Positions 1 to 8,107 of a stretch of 19,705 bases of DNA are shown piece by piece (position 1 is the stretch's first letter; each line of letters opens with the position of its first letter). A program made the position numbers and the translations under genes. A model generated the notes under the pieces. That model saw nothing but the letters and a program-made list of their open reading frames with translations. It was not told where the DNA came from and did not search any database. The DNA is from Bacteroidota bacterium (GTDB taxonomy: Bacteria > Bacteroidota > Ignavibacteria > SZUA-365): NCBI GenBank assembly GCA_018224345.1, contig JAGTUW010000164.1, positions 1 through 19,705 on the forward strand, in the 5' to 3' direction.

Positions 1-95
1 AAGTAATGTTTCGCGTGCAGAAAAGCCACGCCCGGCAGATGCGCATGCAGAAGGCGCATCACCCCGGATCCGCTCGTTGTCTGTACGTTACTCAT
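1..95 (-). CDS. Second ABC transporter permease (DppC-like), N-terminal fragment
   Basis: Only about the first 31 codons are present; the gene leaves the window at base 1. The ATG at 95-93 lies inside the last codons of the upstream permease, giving an 8-base ATGAGTAA overlap typical of translationally coupled operon genes. The visible peptide starts MSNVQTTSGSGV, a short polar tail as DppC/OppC permeases often have. No diagnostic motif is visible yet. The call rests on position: a DppB-type permease is nearly always followed by its DppC partner. Product identity is therefore inference; the start and overlap are seen directly. Confidence 0.6.
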   Translation of the reverse strand, partial: MSNVQTTSGSGVMRLLHAHLPGVAFLHAKHY

Positions 96-1053
96 AGCGA
101 ATCCTCGGGTCAACCAACACGTACAGAACATCCGCCAGCAGATTACCCACGATGACCATGACGCCTGATACGAGCGTACACCCGATAATAAGAGGATAAT
201 CTCTCGCAAATACGGCATCGATCGTGAGTTTCCCCATACCAGGCCAGCTGAACACTGTCTCGACAATGACCGCACCACCAAGCAGGAAAGGCAGGGAAAG
301 ACCGAGCAGGGTAATGATGGGGATGATGGCGTTGCGCATCGCATGCTTGCCGATGACAAGCACCTCGCTGAGTCCTTTCGCACGTGCCGTCCGTATATAA
401 TCCTGATTGATCACTTCCAGCAGACTTCCTCGCATATACCGCCCGGTCGCTGCCGCGGAAGCCACCCCGAGCACAAAGACGGGCAGAACCATGTGTTTTG
501 CCACATCCCACACATATGATGGCATCGCCATATACTTCGCCATGGGAGAATGCATACCGGATGCGGGAAGAAGGCCGAGATGCAGCGACACGCCGAGAAT
601 GAGCATGAGGCCAAGCCAGAATTCCGGCATGGAATACACGAAGAGGGAGGTCACATTCACCGTATGATCGACTGCACTGCCCCGTTTGAGCGCGGTGACA
701 ATTCCCAGAACGATGCCGATGATGAAATTGAACAACAGCGCAAAGAAAGTCAGCAACAGCGTATTCGGTAACGTCTGCGCCAGTATCCTCGTCACTTCCG
801 CATGTTTACTGAAGGACATGCCCAGTTCCCCCGACAACGTACCTTTCAGCCATTTGACGTATTGCACCGGAAGAGGGTCGGATAAACCGAGTGCATTGCG
901 AAGATTCTCCGCATATCGCGGATCCACATCACCCTGCACATACAGTGACACCGGATCACCGGGCGCAAGTCGAATAATGAAAAATGTGATTGTCAGCAGG
1001 CCGAAAAGAAGCGGCACTGCTGACAATACGCGGCGAAGAATATACCTGAACAC
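88..1053 (-). CDS. Peptide-type ABC transporter permease, DppB/OppB family
   Basis: Inner-membrane permease of a binding-protein-dependent importer for peptides, nickel or similar solutes; with a DppC partner it forms the translocation pore. It has 321 residues, the usual family length. It opens with MFRYILRRVL, a typical DppB N-terminus, followed by membrane segments near residues 9-28, 97-122, 134-158, 187-203, 240-262 and 288-312. The EAA loop that contacts the ATPase is clear at about 218-241 (DYIRTARAKGL, then HAMRNA). The start is a GTG at 1053, preceded by GTGAGGT at a good Shine-Dalgarno distance. It lies 36 bases after the binding-protein gene and overlaps the next permease by 8 bases, so the three are one operon. 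Substrate cannot be told from the sequence. Confidence 0.95.
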   Translation of the reverse strand: MFRYILRRVLSAVPLLFGLLTITFFIIRLAPGDPVSLYVQGDVDPRYAENLRNALGLSDPLPVQYVKWLKGTLSGELGMSFSKHAEVTRILAQTLPNTLLLTFFALLFNFIIGIVLGIVTALKRGSAVDHTVNVTSLFVYSMPEFWLGLMLILGVSLHLGLLPASGMHSPMAKYMAMPSYVWDVAKHMVLPVFVLGVASAAATGRYMRGSLLEVINQDYIRTARAKGLSEVLVIGKHAMRNAIIPIITLLGLSLPFLLGGAVIVETVFSWPGMGKLTIDAVFARDYPLIIGCTLVSGVMVIVGNLLADVLYVLVDPRIRYE

Positions 1054-1089
1054 GGAAGGACCTCACCCGATTGTCAGGCGGAATACCAC

Positions 1090-2775
1090 TTAATACGTGA
1101 CGGCGGACTTCGGATCTCCTATGGTCCAATCCCACATATGGTCGGTGACACCGAGAATATTGATGTTGGTACGTTTCAGACGGCGATTGACACCGACGAT
1201 ATCCTTGACCCAATACATGAATGTGCACGGTTGCTCCTGATGCAGAATCTGCTGCATCTCTTTCCAGAATGGCGATGCATCGCGTTCCGTGGCGACATGC
1301 AAACCAAGTTTGAGCAATTCGGTGACGCGTTGATTCTGGAATGCGACTGTGTTGAACGGGCTATCTATATCACCCCAGCGATCGGCCGGATCGATGGCCA
1401 GACCCACGGAGAATCCTGCGATGAAGGCATCGTACTGCTTGTCTTCGATTTTCTGGTAGAAGACAACAGGCTCGACCGACTGCAAATCGACCTTGATCCC
1501 GAGCTGTTTGAGATTTTCCTGTACGACAGTCGCAGCGTATTCACGACGTTTGTTTCCGACATTGTAATGCAGAGTGAACGCGAAATCTCTTCCGCCTTTG
1601 TCCAGAATCCCGTCACCGTTGGAATCGCTCCATCCGGCAGAACGCAGGAGCTGGCGTGCGCGCTCGGGATCATACGGGAACGGAATAAGATCATGCTGAA
1701 TCGCCCAACGAAATACCGGCGAGAAATCCGTGACTGCGAGCTCGCCATAGGGGCCGAGCTGATCCTCGAGAATACCTTTCCGGTCGATCGCATAGGTCAG
1801 CGCCTGCCGCACGCGGCGATCACCGAACAAGGGATGAGGACGCACAGTCTTTTTACCGCTTTTGTGATATTCGACCTGGTCGATATTCGTCCAGCCTATA
1901 TACTCGTAGTTACGCGGCGGCAACGTGACCAGCTTGATATCGGGGTTGTTTTCCTGTATGTCGGAAACGTCCTCGGGATAGACCGGACGCATCACATCCA
2001 CCGTTCCCTTCTTCAATTCCGTCAGCCTGGTCGTCGGTTCTGAAATAATGCGGAAAATGACGCGTTCGAGTTTCGCGGGATACGGCAGATTGGAATTGAC
2101 ATTCCTGGCTAAAATAATATTCTGCTGGCGAACCCATTCTTCAAGCTTGAACGGTCCGGCACCGAGAGCGCGCTCATTCGCCGGATTCGCGCGCAGTGTC
2201 TTGCGGTCTGCGTTCCGGTAGATATGTCTGGGAATGGGAGCGAGATTCAGGTGAAACAACTGCAATGGATATCGGCGCTGAAAATGAAACACCATGGTTG
2301 TATCGTCAAGAATTTCAATGCTCTTTTCGACATCAAATTCTCCATTGGTCTGCATCATGCTCTCGAGATAGCTCCGGCGGGGACTGGCAACTTCCGGATC
2401 GCCGTACAGTTCAAAGCTGAACTTGATATCAAGCGGCGTGACAAGAATACCATCCTCCCAATAGACATCGGGGCGAATACGAAGGATCACGTCCTTCCCA
2501 TTGTTCGAATACTCCACAGAGCTCACGAGGCTGGGCTCGAACTCAAGTTTGCCCTCGCGCATATTGAACGAGACATCAAACATTGTCGGATATACATTTC
2601 CCTGGATATCCTGTGAAGCCGAGGAGTTTGAAACGACAGGGTTGAGGTTATCCGCGTCACCGGATAGCGCCACTACGGCAGTTTCGCTCATGGGGTCTTT
2701 CTCCCCGGCTCGTTTCCCGCAGGAAATCAGTAGCCCGCAGCAGAGCAAGGTAACGAACAGATAGCGAGGCGACAT
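1090..2775 (-). CDS. Peptide/solute-binding lipoprotein, SBP family 5 (DppA/OppA-like)
   Basis: Extracytoplasmic substrate-binding subunit of the ABC importer encoded just downstream. It has 561 residues, normal for SBP_bac_5. The N-terminus is a lipoprotein signal peptide: a hydrophobic stretch (residues 5-18) ending in a lipobox L-I-S-Cys19, so the mature protein should be lipid-anchored at Cys19. The following LNPVVSNSSA region and the VYWEDG...TPLDIKFSFE block are typical of the family (known for it as the region after the mature N-terminus). The start is well supported: GGAGGT sits five bases before the ATG. The 109 bases between hprK and this gene hold no clear terminator or promoter, so the operon may be read through from hprK or have its own unrecognised promoter. 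Ligand unknown. Confidence 0.95.
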   Translation of the reverse strand: MSPRYLFVTLLCCGLLISCGKRAGEKDPMSETAVVALSGDADNLNPVVSNSSASQDIQGNVYPTMFDVSFNMREGKLEFEPSLVSSVEYSNNGKDVILRIRPDVYWEDGILVTPLDIKFSFELYGDPEVASPRRSYLESMMQTNGEFDVEKSIEILDDTTMVFHFQRRYPLQLFHLNLAPIPRHIYRNADRKTLRANPANERALGAGPFKLEEWVRQQNIILARNVNSNLPYPAKLERVIFRIISEPTTRLTELKKGTVDVMRPVYPEDVSDIQENNPDIKLVTLPPRNYEYIGWTNIDQVEYHKSGKKTVRPHPLFGDRRVRQALTYAIDRKGILEDQLGPYGELAVTDFSPVFRWAIQHDLIPFPYDPERARQLLRSAGWSDSNGDGILDKGGRDFAFTLHYNVGNKRREYAATVVQENLKQLGIKVDLQSVEPVVFYQKIEDKQYDAFIAGFSVGLAIDPADRWGDIDSPFNTVAFQNQRVTELLKLGLHVATERDASPFWKEMQQILHQEQPCTFMYWVKDIVGVNRRLKRTNINILGVTDHMWDWTIGDPKSAVTY

Positions 2776-2884
2776 AAAACCTCCGTCAAAGATTGGGATG
2801 TAGGAAAAATCTTGCGAATGAGATCGTAATTGTTGGATTAATTCCTTCTATGGAAAAAACGGAAAAGAAGTGTAAAAATCAACC

Positions 2885-3916
2885 CTACTCGAAATCATGT
2901 TCAAACCAGTCGATGACTCTGTCCTGGGACACATCGCGGAACCGTTCCTCCAGACGACGCTTGAGTTTGTTTGAAAACTGCTTCGCGGCGTCATACCCGT
3001 AATGTTTCAGGAGATAGTCAAGAGCGATCACCTCGGTAATCACCGTAACATTCTTTCCGGGAAAGATCGGGAGCCGCACATGCGGGATGTTGACGTCGAT
3101 GACGGATGCTTCATTCGTATCCAGCCCGACGCGCTCGTATTCATGATCTCCGTCCCATTCCTCCAGTTGAATAATAACTTCGAGACGCTTCTGATAGCGA
3201 ATGGCACGAATACCAAAAATTGCCCGGATATCGATCAGGCCGAGTCCACGGATCTCCATGAAGTGCTTGACCAGATCCGTCCCGGCTCCCATCAGAATTC
3301 CTTCTCCCTTGCGTGTCACCACAACGACGTCATCGGCGACAAGACGGTGTCCACGTTCAACGAGATCGAGTGCAATCTCACTCTTCCCTATTCCCGATCG
3401 ACCGATGAACAGGATGCCGACACCATAGACGTCAATGAAGGCGCCATGAATCACGACACGCGGAGAAAACTGGTCGTCGAGAAAATCACTCATGAAATAA
3501 ATCGCTTTCGTGGTTTCCAGACGGCTGTACAGAACCGGCACCTCATGCTGGGTAGCGATGTCCAGCAGGTCATCGTCGAGACCGTTGCCGTTCGTGACAA
3601 CGATACATGGAATTTCAAATGCGAAGAGACGCAGAAAAGCCGCGTGCTGTGTGTCGGCAGCCAGCGAAGCGAGATAGTTGATTTCCGTGTTGCCGAACAC
3701 CTGAACACGGTTGTATGTGAACAACTCGACATATCCCGCAAGCGCAAGGCCAGGCCGGTGCAGGTTTTTCTCGGGGATGAACCGGTCACTGAGTTCAAGT
3801 CCGTTAGCCGAACTCAGCCGGAGCCGCTCAAGATTTTTCTCATAGAAATCCCGAACCGTAATCGGTTGGTTTTCCAGGACGTTGAGCTTTTTCAGTGGGT
3901 CTGTAGATTGTGACAT
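2885..3916 (-). CDS. hprK: HPr kinase/phosphorylase
   Basis: Bifunctional enzyme that phosphorylates Ser46 of HPr (or an HPr-like protein) with ATP or PPi and also removes that phosphate. From the ATG at 3916 it has 343 residues. The N-terminal domain (about 18-130) begins PITVRDFYEKN and contains HRPGLALAGY. The catalytic domain shows the conserved His157 (VIHG), the P-loop GRSGIGKS at 172-179, ADD at 194-196 and the family signature MEIRGLGLIDI at 220-230, with the C-terminal RLPIFPGKN at 281-289. All key residues look intact. An in-frame TTG at 3922 is an alternative start, but the ATG is preferred because the TTG abuts the U-tract of a terminator. No Shine-Dalgarno is visible. No ptsH or other PTS gene is in the window, so its partner is unknown. 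Confidence 0.95.
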   Translation of the reverse strand: MSQSTDPLKKLNVLENQPITVRDFYEKNLERLRLSSANGLELSDRFIPEKNLHRPGLALAGYVELFTYNRVQVFGNTEINYLASLAADTQHAAFLRLFAFEIPCIVVTNGNGLDDDLLDIATQHEVPVLYSRLETTKAIYFMSDFLDDQFSPRVVIHGAFIDVYGVGILFIGRSGIGKSEIALDLVERGHRLVADDVVVVTRKGEGILMGAGTDLVKHFMEIRGLGLIDIRAIFGIRAIRYQKRLEVIIQLEEWDGDHEYERVGLDTNEASVIDVNIPHVRLPIFPGKNVTVITEVIALDYLLKHYGYDAAKQFSNKLKRRLEERFRDVSQDRVIDWFEHDFE

Positions 3917-3920
3917 AGGC

Positions 3921-3951
3921 AAAAAAATAAATGGGCGGAATACCCGCCCAT
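3921..3951 (-). terminator. Intrinsic terminator between hpf and hprK
   Basis: On the minus strand ATGGGCGG pairs perfectly with CCGCCCAT around a five-base loop (3931-3951) and is followed at once by TTATTTTTTT (3930-3921). This is a textbook rho-independent terminator for the hpf transcript. Its U-tract ends five bases before the hprK ATG, so hprK transcription from upstream must depend on read-through. No separate promoter fits between this hairpin and hprK. Confidence 0.75.
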
Positions 3952-3976
3952 AAAATACAATCCTCGTGATGAACGA

Positions 3977-4276
3977 TCAATTCCTGTTCCGGCGCTTGCC
4001 TTTATATTTGAGCAATTGGCGTTCGAGCTTATCGATGGCGTTGTCGATGGATTTATAGAAATTCTCGGATTTCTCAATGGCGACGAGTTGCGTCCCATGG
4101 ACAGCAAGATTGATTTCGGCGATCTTGATCGAATCCTTCGCCTTCTCGTAACGCAGGATGACATTCCCGGTCACGATGCCGTCATAGTATTTTCTGAGCG
4201 TAGACACCTGCTGCATAGCGTAATGCTTCAGCCCGTCATGGGCCTTGAAATGGCGTGCGGTGAATTGGACGTTCAT
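3977..4276 (-). CDS. hpf: Ribosome hibernation-promoting factor, short form (HPF/RaiA family)
   Basis: Small ribosome-binding protein that occupies the 30S decoding channel in stationary phase or stress and blocks translation or promotes ribosome pairing. It has 99 residues, the short type without the C-terminal dimerisation domain of long HPF. It opens MNVQFTARHFKAHDGLK, with the typical beta-strand then helix, has the conserved central block KIAEINLAVHG, and ends in a basic tail (LLKYKGKRRNRN) that suits rRNA contact. The start is supported by AGAAGGAG upstream of the ATG. It follows the xer gene by 24 bases, so the two are probably co-transcribed, and it is followed by a strong terminator before hprK. 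hpf next to hprK also occurs in other phyla (known gene-order pattern). Confidence 0.95.
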   Translation of the reverse strand: MNVQFTARHFKAHDGLKHYAMQQVSTLRKYYDGIVTGNVILRYEKAKDSIKIAEINLAVHGTQLVAIEKSENFYKSIDNAIDKLERQLLKYKGKRRNRN

Positions 4277-4300
4277 AAGTACGCTCCTTCTGTTAAATGA

Positions 4301-5194
4301 TCAGGCTCGCGGATGCGCTTTGGCATACTCGCGCTTCAGATGGTCGGTCGTGACATGCGCATAGATCTGTGTCGTCGTCAGGCTCTCATGTCCCAGAAGT
4401 TCTCTGACGGCCTGCAAATCCGCTCCCCTGTTGAGCAGATGCGTGGCAAAACTGTGGCGCAATACATGCGGGGAGCATTTCTGCTGGTCACTGACGATGC
4501 GCATATGGTCGTGAACGATGTTGTACACACTGCGCCGTGAAAGCCTGTTGCCCCGGTTGTTGAGAAACAACGCTTCATGATCGCGCAGTGGTGTATGCCC
4601 GGCACGAAAGTCGAGATAACATACGAGTGCCTGCCGTGCCGGATTTCCGATGGGAAGGATACGCTCCTTTCTCCTCTTGCCGAGCACACGTACAGTCCCG
4701 GCCGTGAGATTGAGTCGTGTAAGATTCAGCGTTGTCAGCTCCGCCAGTCGCATTCCCGTACTGTAGAACAATTCGAGGATGGCAAGATCCCTCGCTGTGA
4801 TGAAACTCGTGGGTTCGGGCAACTGAAGCAACGCGGTGACAGTGGGCTCATCGATATACACCGGGAGCCGTCGGTCGGTTTTCGGAATGTGCAGGTTGCT
4901 TGTCGGGTTGTTCGCGATATGACCACGCCGCTCGGCAAACGCGAAAAATGAGCGCAGGGAAGAAATATTTCTTCCGATACTGCGCCGTGAGAGACCGCGT
5001 TCAGCCAATGCACCGAGATATGCGCGCAGGGTGTGACGATCAACGGCATGGAGATCAACCTCCCCGGTTTCGGCGATCTGACACAACCACACATGGAAGT
5101 GCCCGAGATCACGAAGATACGCGCAGACCGTATGTGGCGACGCGTTTCTCTCCACGGTCAGATAATCGTGAAAACTTTGAATACTTGCCTGCAT
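4301..5194 (-). CDS. xerC: Tyrosine recombinase XerC/XerD
   Basis: Site-specific recombinase that resolves chromosome dimers at a dif site near the terminus, working with FtsK. It has 297 residues, the standard Xer length. The N-terminal SAM-like core-binding domain covers about 1-90 (FHDYLTVERNASPHT at the start). The catalytic domain holds every expected residue: Arg149 (TGMRLAEL), Lys173 (GKRRKER), His243 and Arg246 (HVLRHSFATHLL), His269 (LLGHES) and the nucleophile Tyr278 (QIYAHV). The gene starts nine bases after the topA stop, with AGGA near the topA end as a likely ribosome-binding site. Whether it is XerC or XerD, or the sole Xer of the organism, cannot be decided from one gene. It is not an integrase of a mobile element: it is family-length and sits among core genes. 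Confidence 0.93.
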   Translation of the reverse strand: MQASIQSFHDYLTVERNASPHTVCAYLRDLGHFHVWLCQIAETGEVDLHAVDRHTLRAYLGALAERGLSRRSIGRNISSLRSFFAFAERRGHIANNPTSNLHIPKTDRRLPVYIDEPTVTALLQLPEPTSFITARDLAILELFYSTGMRLAELTTLNLTRLNLTAGTVRVLGKRRKERILPIGNPARQALVCYLDFRAGHTPLRDHEALFLNNRGNRLSRRSVYNIVHDHMRIVSDQQKCSPHVLRHSFATHLLNRGADLQAVRELLGHESLTTTQIYAHVTTDHLKREYAKAHPRA

Positions 5195-5203
5195 GAGTCT
5201 GTC

Positions 5204-7456
5204 CTATGCTGCGACATGCATTGGATCCAAGGGATCGAGATCTTTCGAAAACTCTTCCTTGCATTCAGGACACTTCAGGAATTCACCTTTTTTCTGGGTG
5301 TACTTTGCTAAAAGATATGAATTTTTACATGAAGGGCAAGCCTTCGGTACCGGTTTATCCCAGGAAACAAAATCGCAGTCCGGATACGCCGTACATCCGT
5401 AGAACGAGCGCTTGGTTTTCGTCAACCTTTCGACGACTTCTCCCTTCCCGCATTTGGGACAGGCAAACCCGAGAGTGATCGGACGCGTGAACCTGCAGTC
5501 GGGATAATTGCTGCAACCGATGAACTTGCCATACCGGCTCTGCTTGAGAACAAGTTCCTTTCCGCATTCCGGACAGGCTTCGTCAATTTTCATGCGCTCC
5601 GCCTCTCCAGGAAGGGGCTTCGCATTCTTGCATTCGGGATACCCACTGCAGGCGAGGAATTTCCCGTTCCGGCCCCATCGGATTATCATCGGACGGTTGC
5701 ATTTTTCGCAGGCTATATCTGTTTCCTCCTGCAGACGAGCATCCTCCGGCGAAACGCTGTTGAGCAACTCCATGAACGGGTGATAAAAATCGTTCATGAC
5801 CTTGAGATAGCTTATTTCACCTGTTGCAATGGTATCAAGCTCCTTCTCCATACGCGAAGTAAACGCCACGTTGAAAAGACTGTCGAAATGTGTCGTCAGA
5901 AGCTTGTTGACATCCATGCCAAGTGTGGTCGCATGGAAGCGTCTGTTATTCATCTCCGCATATCCCCGGTCCTGTATCGTGCTGACGATCAATGCATAGG
6001 TGCTGGGACGACCGACGCCGTTGGCTTCGAGTTCGCGCACCAGCGTGCTCTCCGAGTACCGGGGAGGTGGCTTCGTGAAATGCTGATGCGGATCTATCTG
6101 TAATGGCTCGACACGATCACGGGCGGCAAGCCCGTCGGGAACGATGCTCTCCTCCTCATTGACTTCCTTACCGTTCTCTCCTGCATAATCATCGTATACC
6201 TGGAGAAAGCCACGAAACGTGTACACAGAGCCCACACCTCTGAACTGATACTCGCCACCTTCGATAACAACGGTTTTCTGCAGCATCCGTGCCGCAGACA
6301 TCTGACTGGCCACGAAGCGCTTCCAGATGAGTTCATACAGGGCGTATTGATCGGCAGTCAGCAACGGACGAACACGTTGCGGAGTGTGCTCCATGGAGGT
6401 CGGACGAATTGCTTCATGCGCATCCTGCGCACCGGACTTGACTTTGAACCCTCGTGTCTTCTCCGGCACGTATTCCTTTCCATACTGCGTTGCAATATAC
6501 TCGCGTACATTCTGTACGGCCTCATTACTGACGCGGGTCGAATCTGTACGCATGTAGGTGATCAGACCGACGGCCCCCTCGGCCCCGAGTTCGACACCCT
6601 CGTAGAGCTGCTGTGCAATACGCATGGCCCGTTTCGCCGAGAAACGCAGGCGGCTTGATGCTTCCTGTTGCATCGAACTGGTGATGAACGGAGGTTGCGG
6701 CTGACGTGAAATCTCCTTCGACTGTACATCGGCAATGGCGTACTTCTCGCCACGCAACTTCTCAAGCAGATCCGTTGCCGTTGCCTCGTCGGGAATACTC
6801 GGAGTCTTCCCGGCGACTTTCACCAACTTCGTGTGAATCGTGCCGGCCTCGGGCTTCTGAAACTCACCCGTGATCGTCCAGTACTCTTCAATATTGAAAT
6901 CCGCAATTTCTTTTTCCCTCTCGCAAATCAGTCGCAGGGCCACCGACTGTACGCGCCCCGCCGAGAGACCCTTGTAGATGGTTTTCCAGAGAAAGGGACT
7001 GACCTTGTACCCGACAATGCGATCCATGACACGACGCGCCTGCTGTGCACGCACAAGCCGCTCGTCAATATGTCGCGGTGCCTCCATGGCTGCTGCGATA
7101 CCCGACTTCGTGATTTCATTGAACAAAACACGGTACAGCATTTTCCCCTTGAGCTGTTTGTCAAGCTCGCGTGCGATATGCCAGGCGATGGCTTCTCCCT
7201 CGCGATCGGGATCGGTCGCGATATAGACAGCATCGGCAGTCGCTGCGCGTTTCTGCAGGGTCTTGATGACATCTCCCTTTCCGCGTATCGTCACGTAGCG
7301 CGGTTCGAAGTCCCCTTCAATATCGACCCCGAGGTCCTTCGAGGGAAGATTCTTGATATGACCGACCGAGGCCTCGACAATGAAATCCTTCCCAAGGTAT
7401 TTATTGATAGTCTTGGCTTTGGATGGTGATTCTACAATGATGAGCGATTTTGACAT
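5204..7456 (-). CDS. topA: DNA topoisomerase I (type IA)
   Basis: Relaxes negatively supercoiled DNA by single-strand passage. It has 750 residues. The Toprim domain starts at residue 3 (SLIIVESPSKAKTI, with Glu9) and carries the metal motif DPDREGEA at 82-89. The active-site tyrosine is Tyr301 in LITYMRTDS. The C-terminal part has three topoisomerase-type zinc ribbons with paired cysteines at 583/586/603/609, 628/631/648/654 and 666/669/688/694. A fourth, differently spaced CxxC pair (707/710 and 729/732) follows and looks like another zinc ribbon. It lies downstream of smg and nine bases upstream of xerC. The ATG has only a weak GGGA before it. All catalytic elements appear intact. Confidence 0.97.
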   Translation of the reverse strand: MSKSLIIVESPSKAKTINKYLGKDFIVEASVGHIKNLPSKDLGVDIEGDFEPRYVTIRGKGDVIKTLQKRAATADAVYIATDPDREGEAIAWHIARELDKQLKGKMLYRVLFNEITKSGIAAAMEAPRHIDERLVRAQQARRVMDRIVGYKVSPFLWKTIYKGLSAGRVQSVALRLICEREKEIADFNIEEYWTITGEFQKPEAGTIHTKLVKVAGKTPSIPDEATATDLLEKLRGEKYAIADVQSKEISRQPQPPFITSSMQQEASSRLRFSAKRAMRIAQQLYEGVELGAEGAVGLITYMRTDSTRVSNEAVQNVREYIATQYGKEYVPEKTRGFKVKSGAQDAHEAIRPTSMEHTPQRVRPLLTADQYALYELIWKRFVASQMSAARMLQKTVVIEGGEYQFRGVGSVYTFRGFLQVYDDYAGENGKEVNEEESIVPDGLAARDRVEPLQIDPHQHFTKPPPRYSESTLVRELEANGVGRPSTYALIVSTIQDRGYAEMNNRRFHATTLGMDVNKLLTTHFDSLFNVAFTSRMEKELDTIATGEISYLKVMNDFYHPFMELLNSVSPEDARLQEETDIACEKCNRPMIIRWGRNGKFLACSGYPECKNAKPLPGEAERMKIDEACPECGKELVLKQSRYGKFIGCSNYPDCRFTRPITLGFACPKCGKGEVVERLTKTKRSFYGCTAYPDCDFVSWDKPVPKACPSCKNSYLLAKYTQKKGEFLKCPECKEEFSKDLDPLDPMHVAA

Positions 7457-7500
7457 GATTCCCGAAATGATGATGAAAAGTATTCAAGCACGCACCGCGA

Positions 7501-7531
7501 ACAAAAGCAACCGCCCCGCAGAGCGGAGCGG
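7501..7531 (-). terminator. Possible intrinsic terminator between smg and topA
   Basis: On the minus strand CCGCTCCGC pairs with GCGGGGCGG around a three-base loop (7531-7511; nine pairs, one G-U), followed by the imperfect T-rich run TTGCTTTTGT. It lies in the 112-base gap after smg. It could be a terminator, an attenuator or only a stable stem; the broken U-tract keeps confidence modest. Confidence 0.4.
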
Positions 7532-7568
7532 ATCTGTCCGGAACAGCATGTTCGCAATTCTCTGCGGC

Positions 7569-8027
7569 TCAGTGAATAGTATCCTTACTGTTGAGCATCA
7601 ACCTGCTCCCGATGCGATTCGAGTCATCGTAATCAAAGATGATGGAGGCGATGACGGATTTCATTTCGTTGATTCCGACACTGCCGAAACCTGCCATCAT
7701 GATGCGATCGATAGCCAGTTCGATGTCCATATCGTCAAGCAATCGGAGCTCCCTGAGCTCGAGAAGGTACCCGTAGGCTTCCGAAGTTATGACGGAACGC
7801 TCTGAATCGTGCAGCACACGGTGGGAATGCACATGACTCCTGTTTTCCTGTGCCAGTATATTGTCGCCAAGATGAATCTTGTCAAAGAGCCAACTGAACG
7901 CGGTGCTGATCTCGTTTTGCGTGTACCCCCTTTCCGACAGAGCACGAAGGTCGACCTCACCAAGACGCTTATCGGTCTGCATCTCATGGATCAGGTACAC
8001 GATGATTTCTACTATTCTTTCCTGCAT
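7569..8027 (-). CDS. smg: Smg/DUF494 family protein
   Basis: Small helical protein of unknown biochemical function, classically found beside topA and dprA. It has 152 residues, close to the family norm. It begins MQERIVEIIVYLIHEM, the usual amphipathic start (IxxYLI), and the second half carries the best match to the family: TSEAYGYLLELRELRLL, then a block around VIDR-like AIDRIMMAGF and MKSVIASIIFD. The neighbour topA supports the call, since smg-topA adjacency is a known arrangement. A good promoter lies in the 80 bases upstream. No strong Shine-Dalgarno is visible. The middle (about 50-75, with several His and Asp) is the least conserved part. Confidence 0.82.
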   Translation of the reverse strand: MQERIVEIIVYLIHEMQTDKRLGEVDLRALSERGYTQNEISTAFSWLFDKIHLGDNILAQENRSHVHSHRVLHDSERSVITSEAYGYLLELRELRLLDDMDIELAIDRIMMAGFGSVGINEMKSVIASIIFDYDDSNRIGSRLMLNSKDTIH

Positions 8028-8071
8028 GTTTCTATCGCCAGGTACTGTGATTCAATTCATATCCAATGCAA

Positions 8072-8100
8072 AAAGTAGAACTTGTGCAGGCGAATGTCAA
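8072..8100 (-). promoter_or_regulatory. Sigma70-type promoter upstream of smg
   Basis: On the minus strand a perfect -35 box TTGACA (8100-8095) is followed after exactly 17 bases by TACTTT (8077-8072) as -10. The predicted start would be near 8065, giving a leader of about 38 bases before the smg ATG. The -10 is weak, but the -35 and spacing are ideal. It lies in the 80-base gap after ybeY, so smg and topA may be transcribed apart from ybeY. Confidence 0.5.
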
Positions 8101-8107
8101 GTCACCG

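Noticed and set aside
1138..2043. 301-residue plus-strand open frame inside the binding-protein gene
   Set aside because: Antisense to a lipoprotein with clear SBP family 5 features; the translation has no recognisable domain.
3002..3913. 303-residue plus-strand open frame opposite hprK
   Set aside because: Exact shadow of hprK, whose P-loop and signature motif are unambiguous on the minus strand.
4301..5194. Tyrosine recombinase as a sign of a mobile element or integron
   Set aside because: Length and neighbours (topA, hpf) fit a housekeeping Xer protein. No attachment site, cargo genes or flanking repeats are present.
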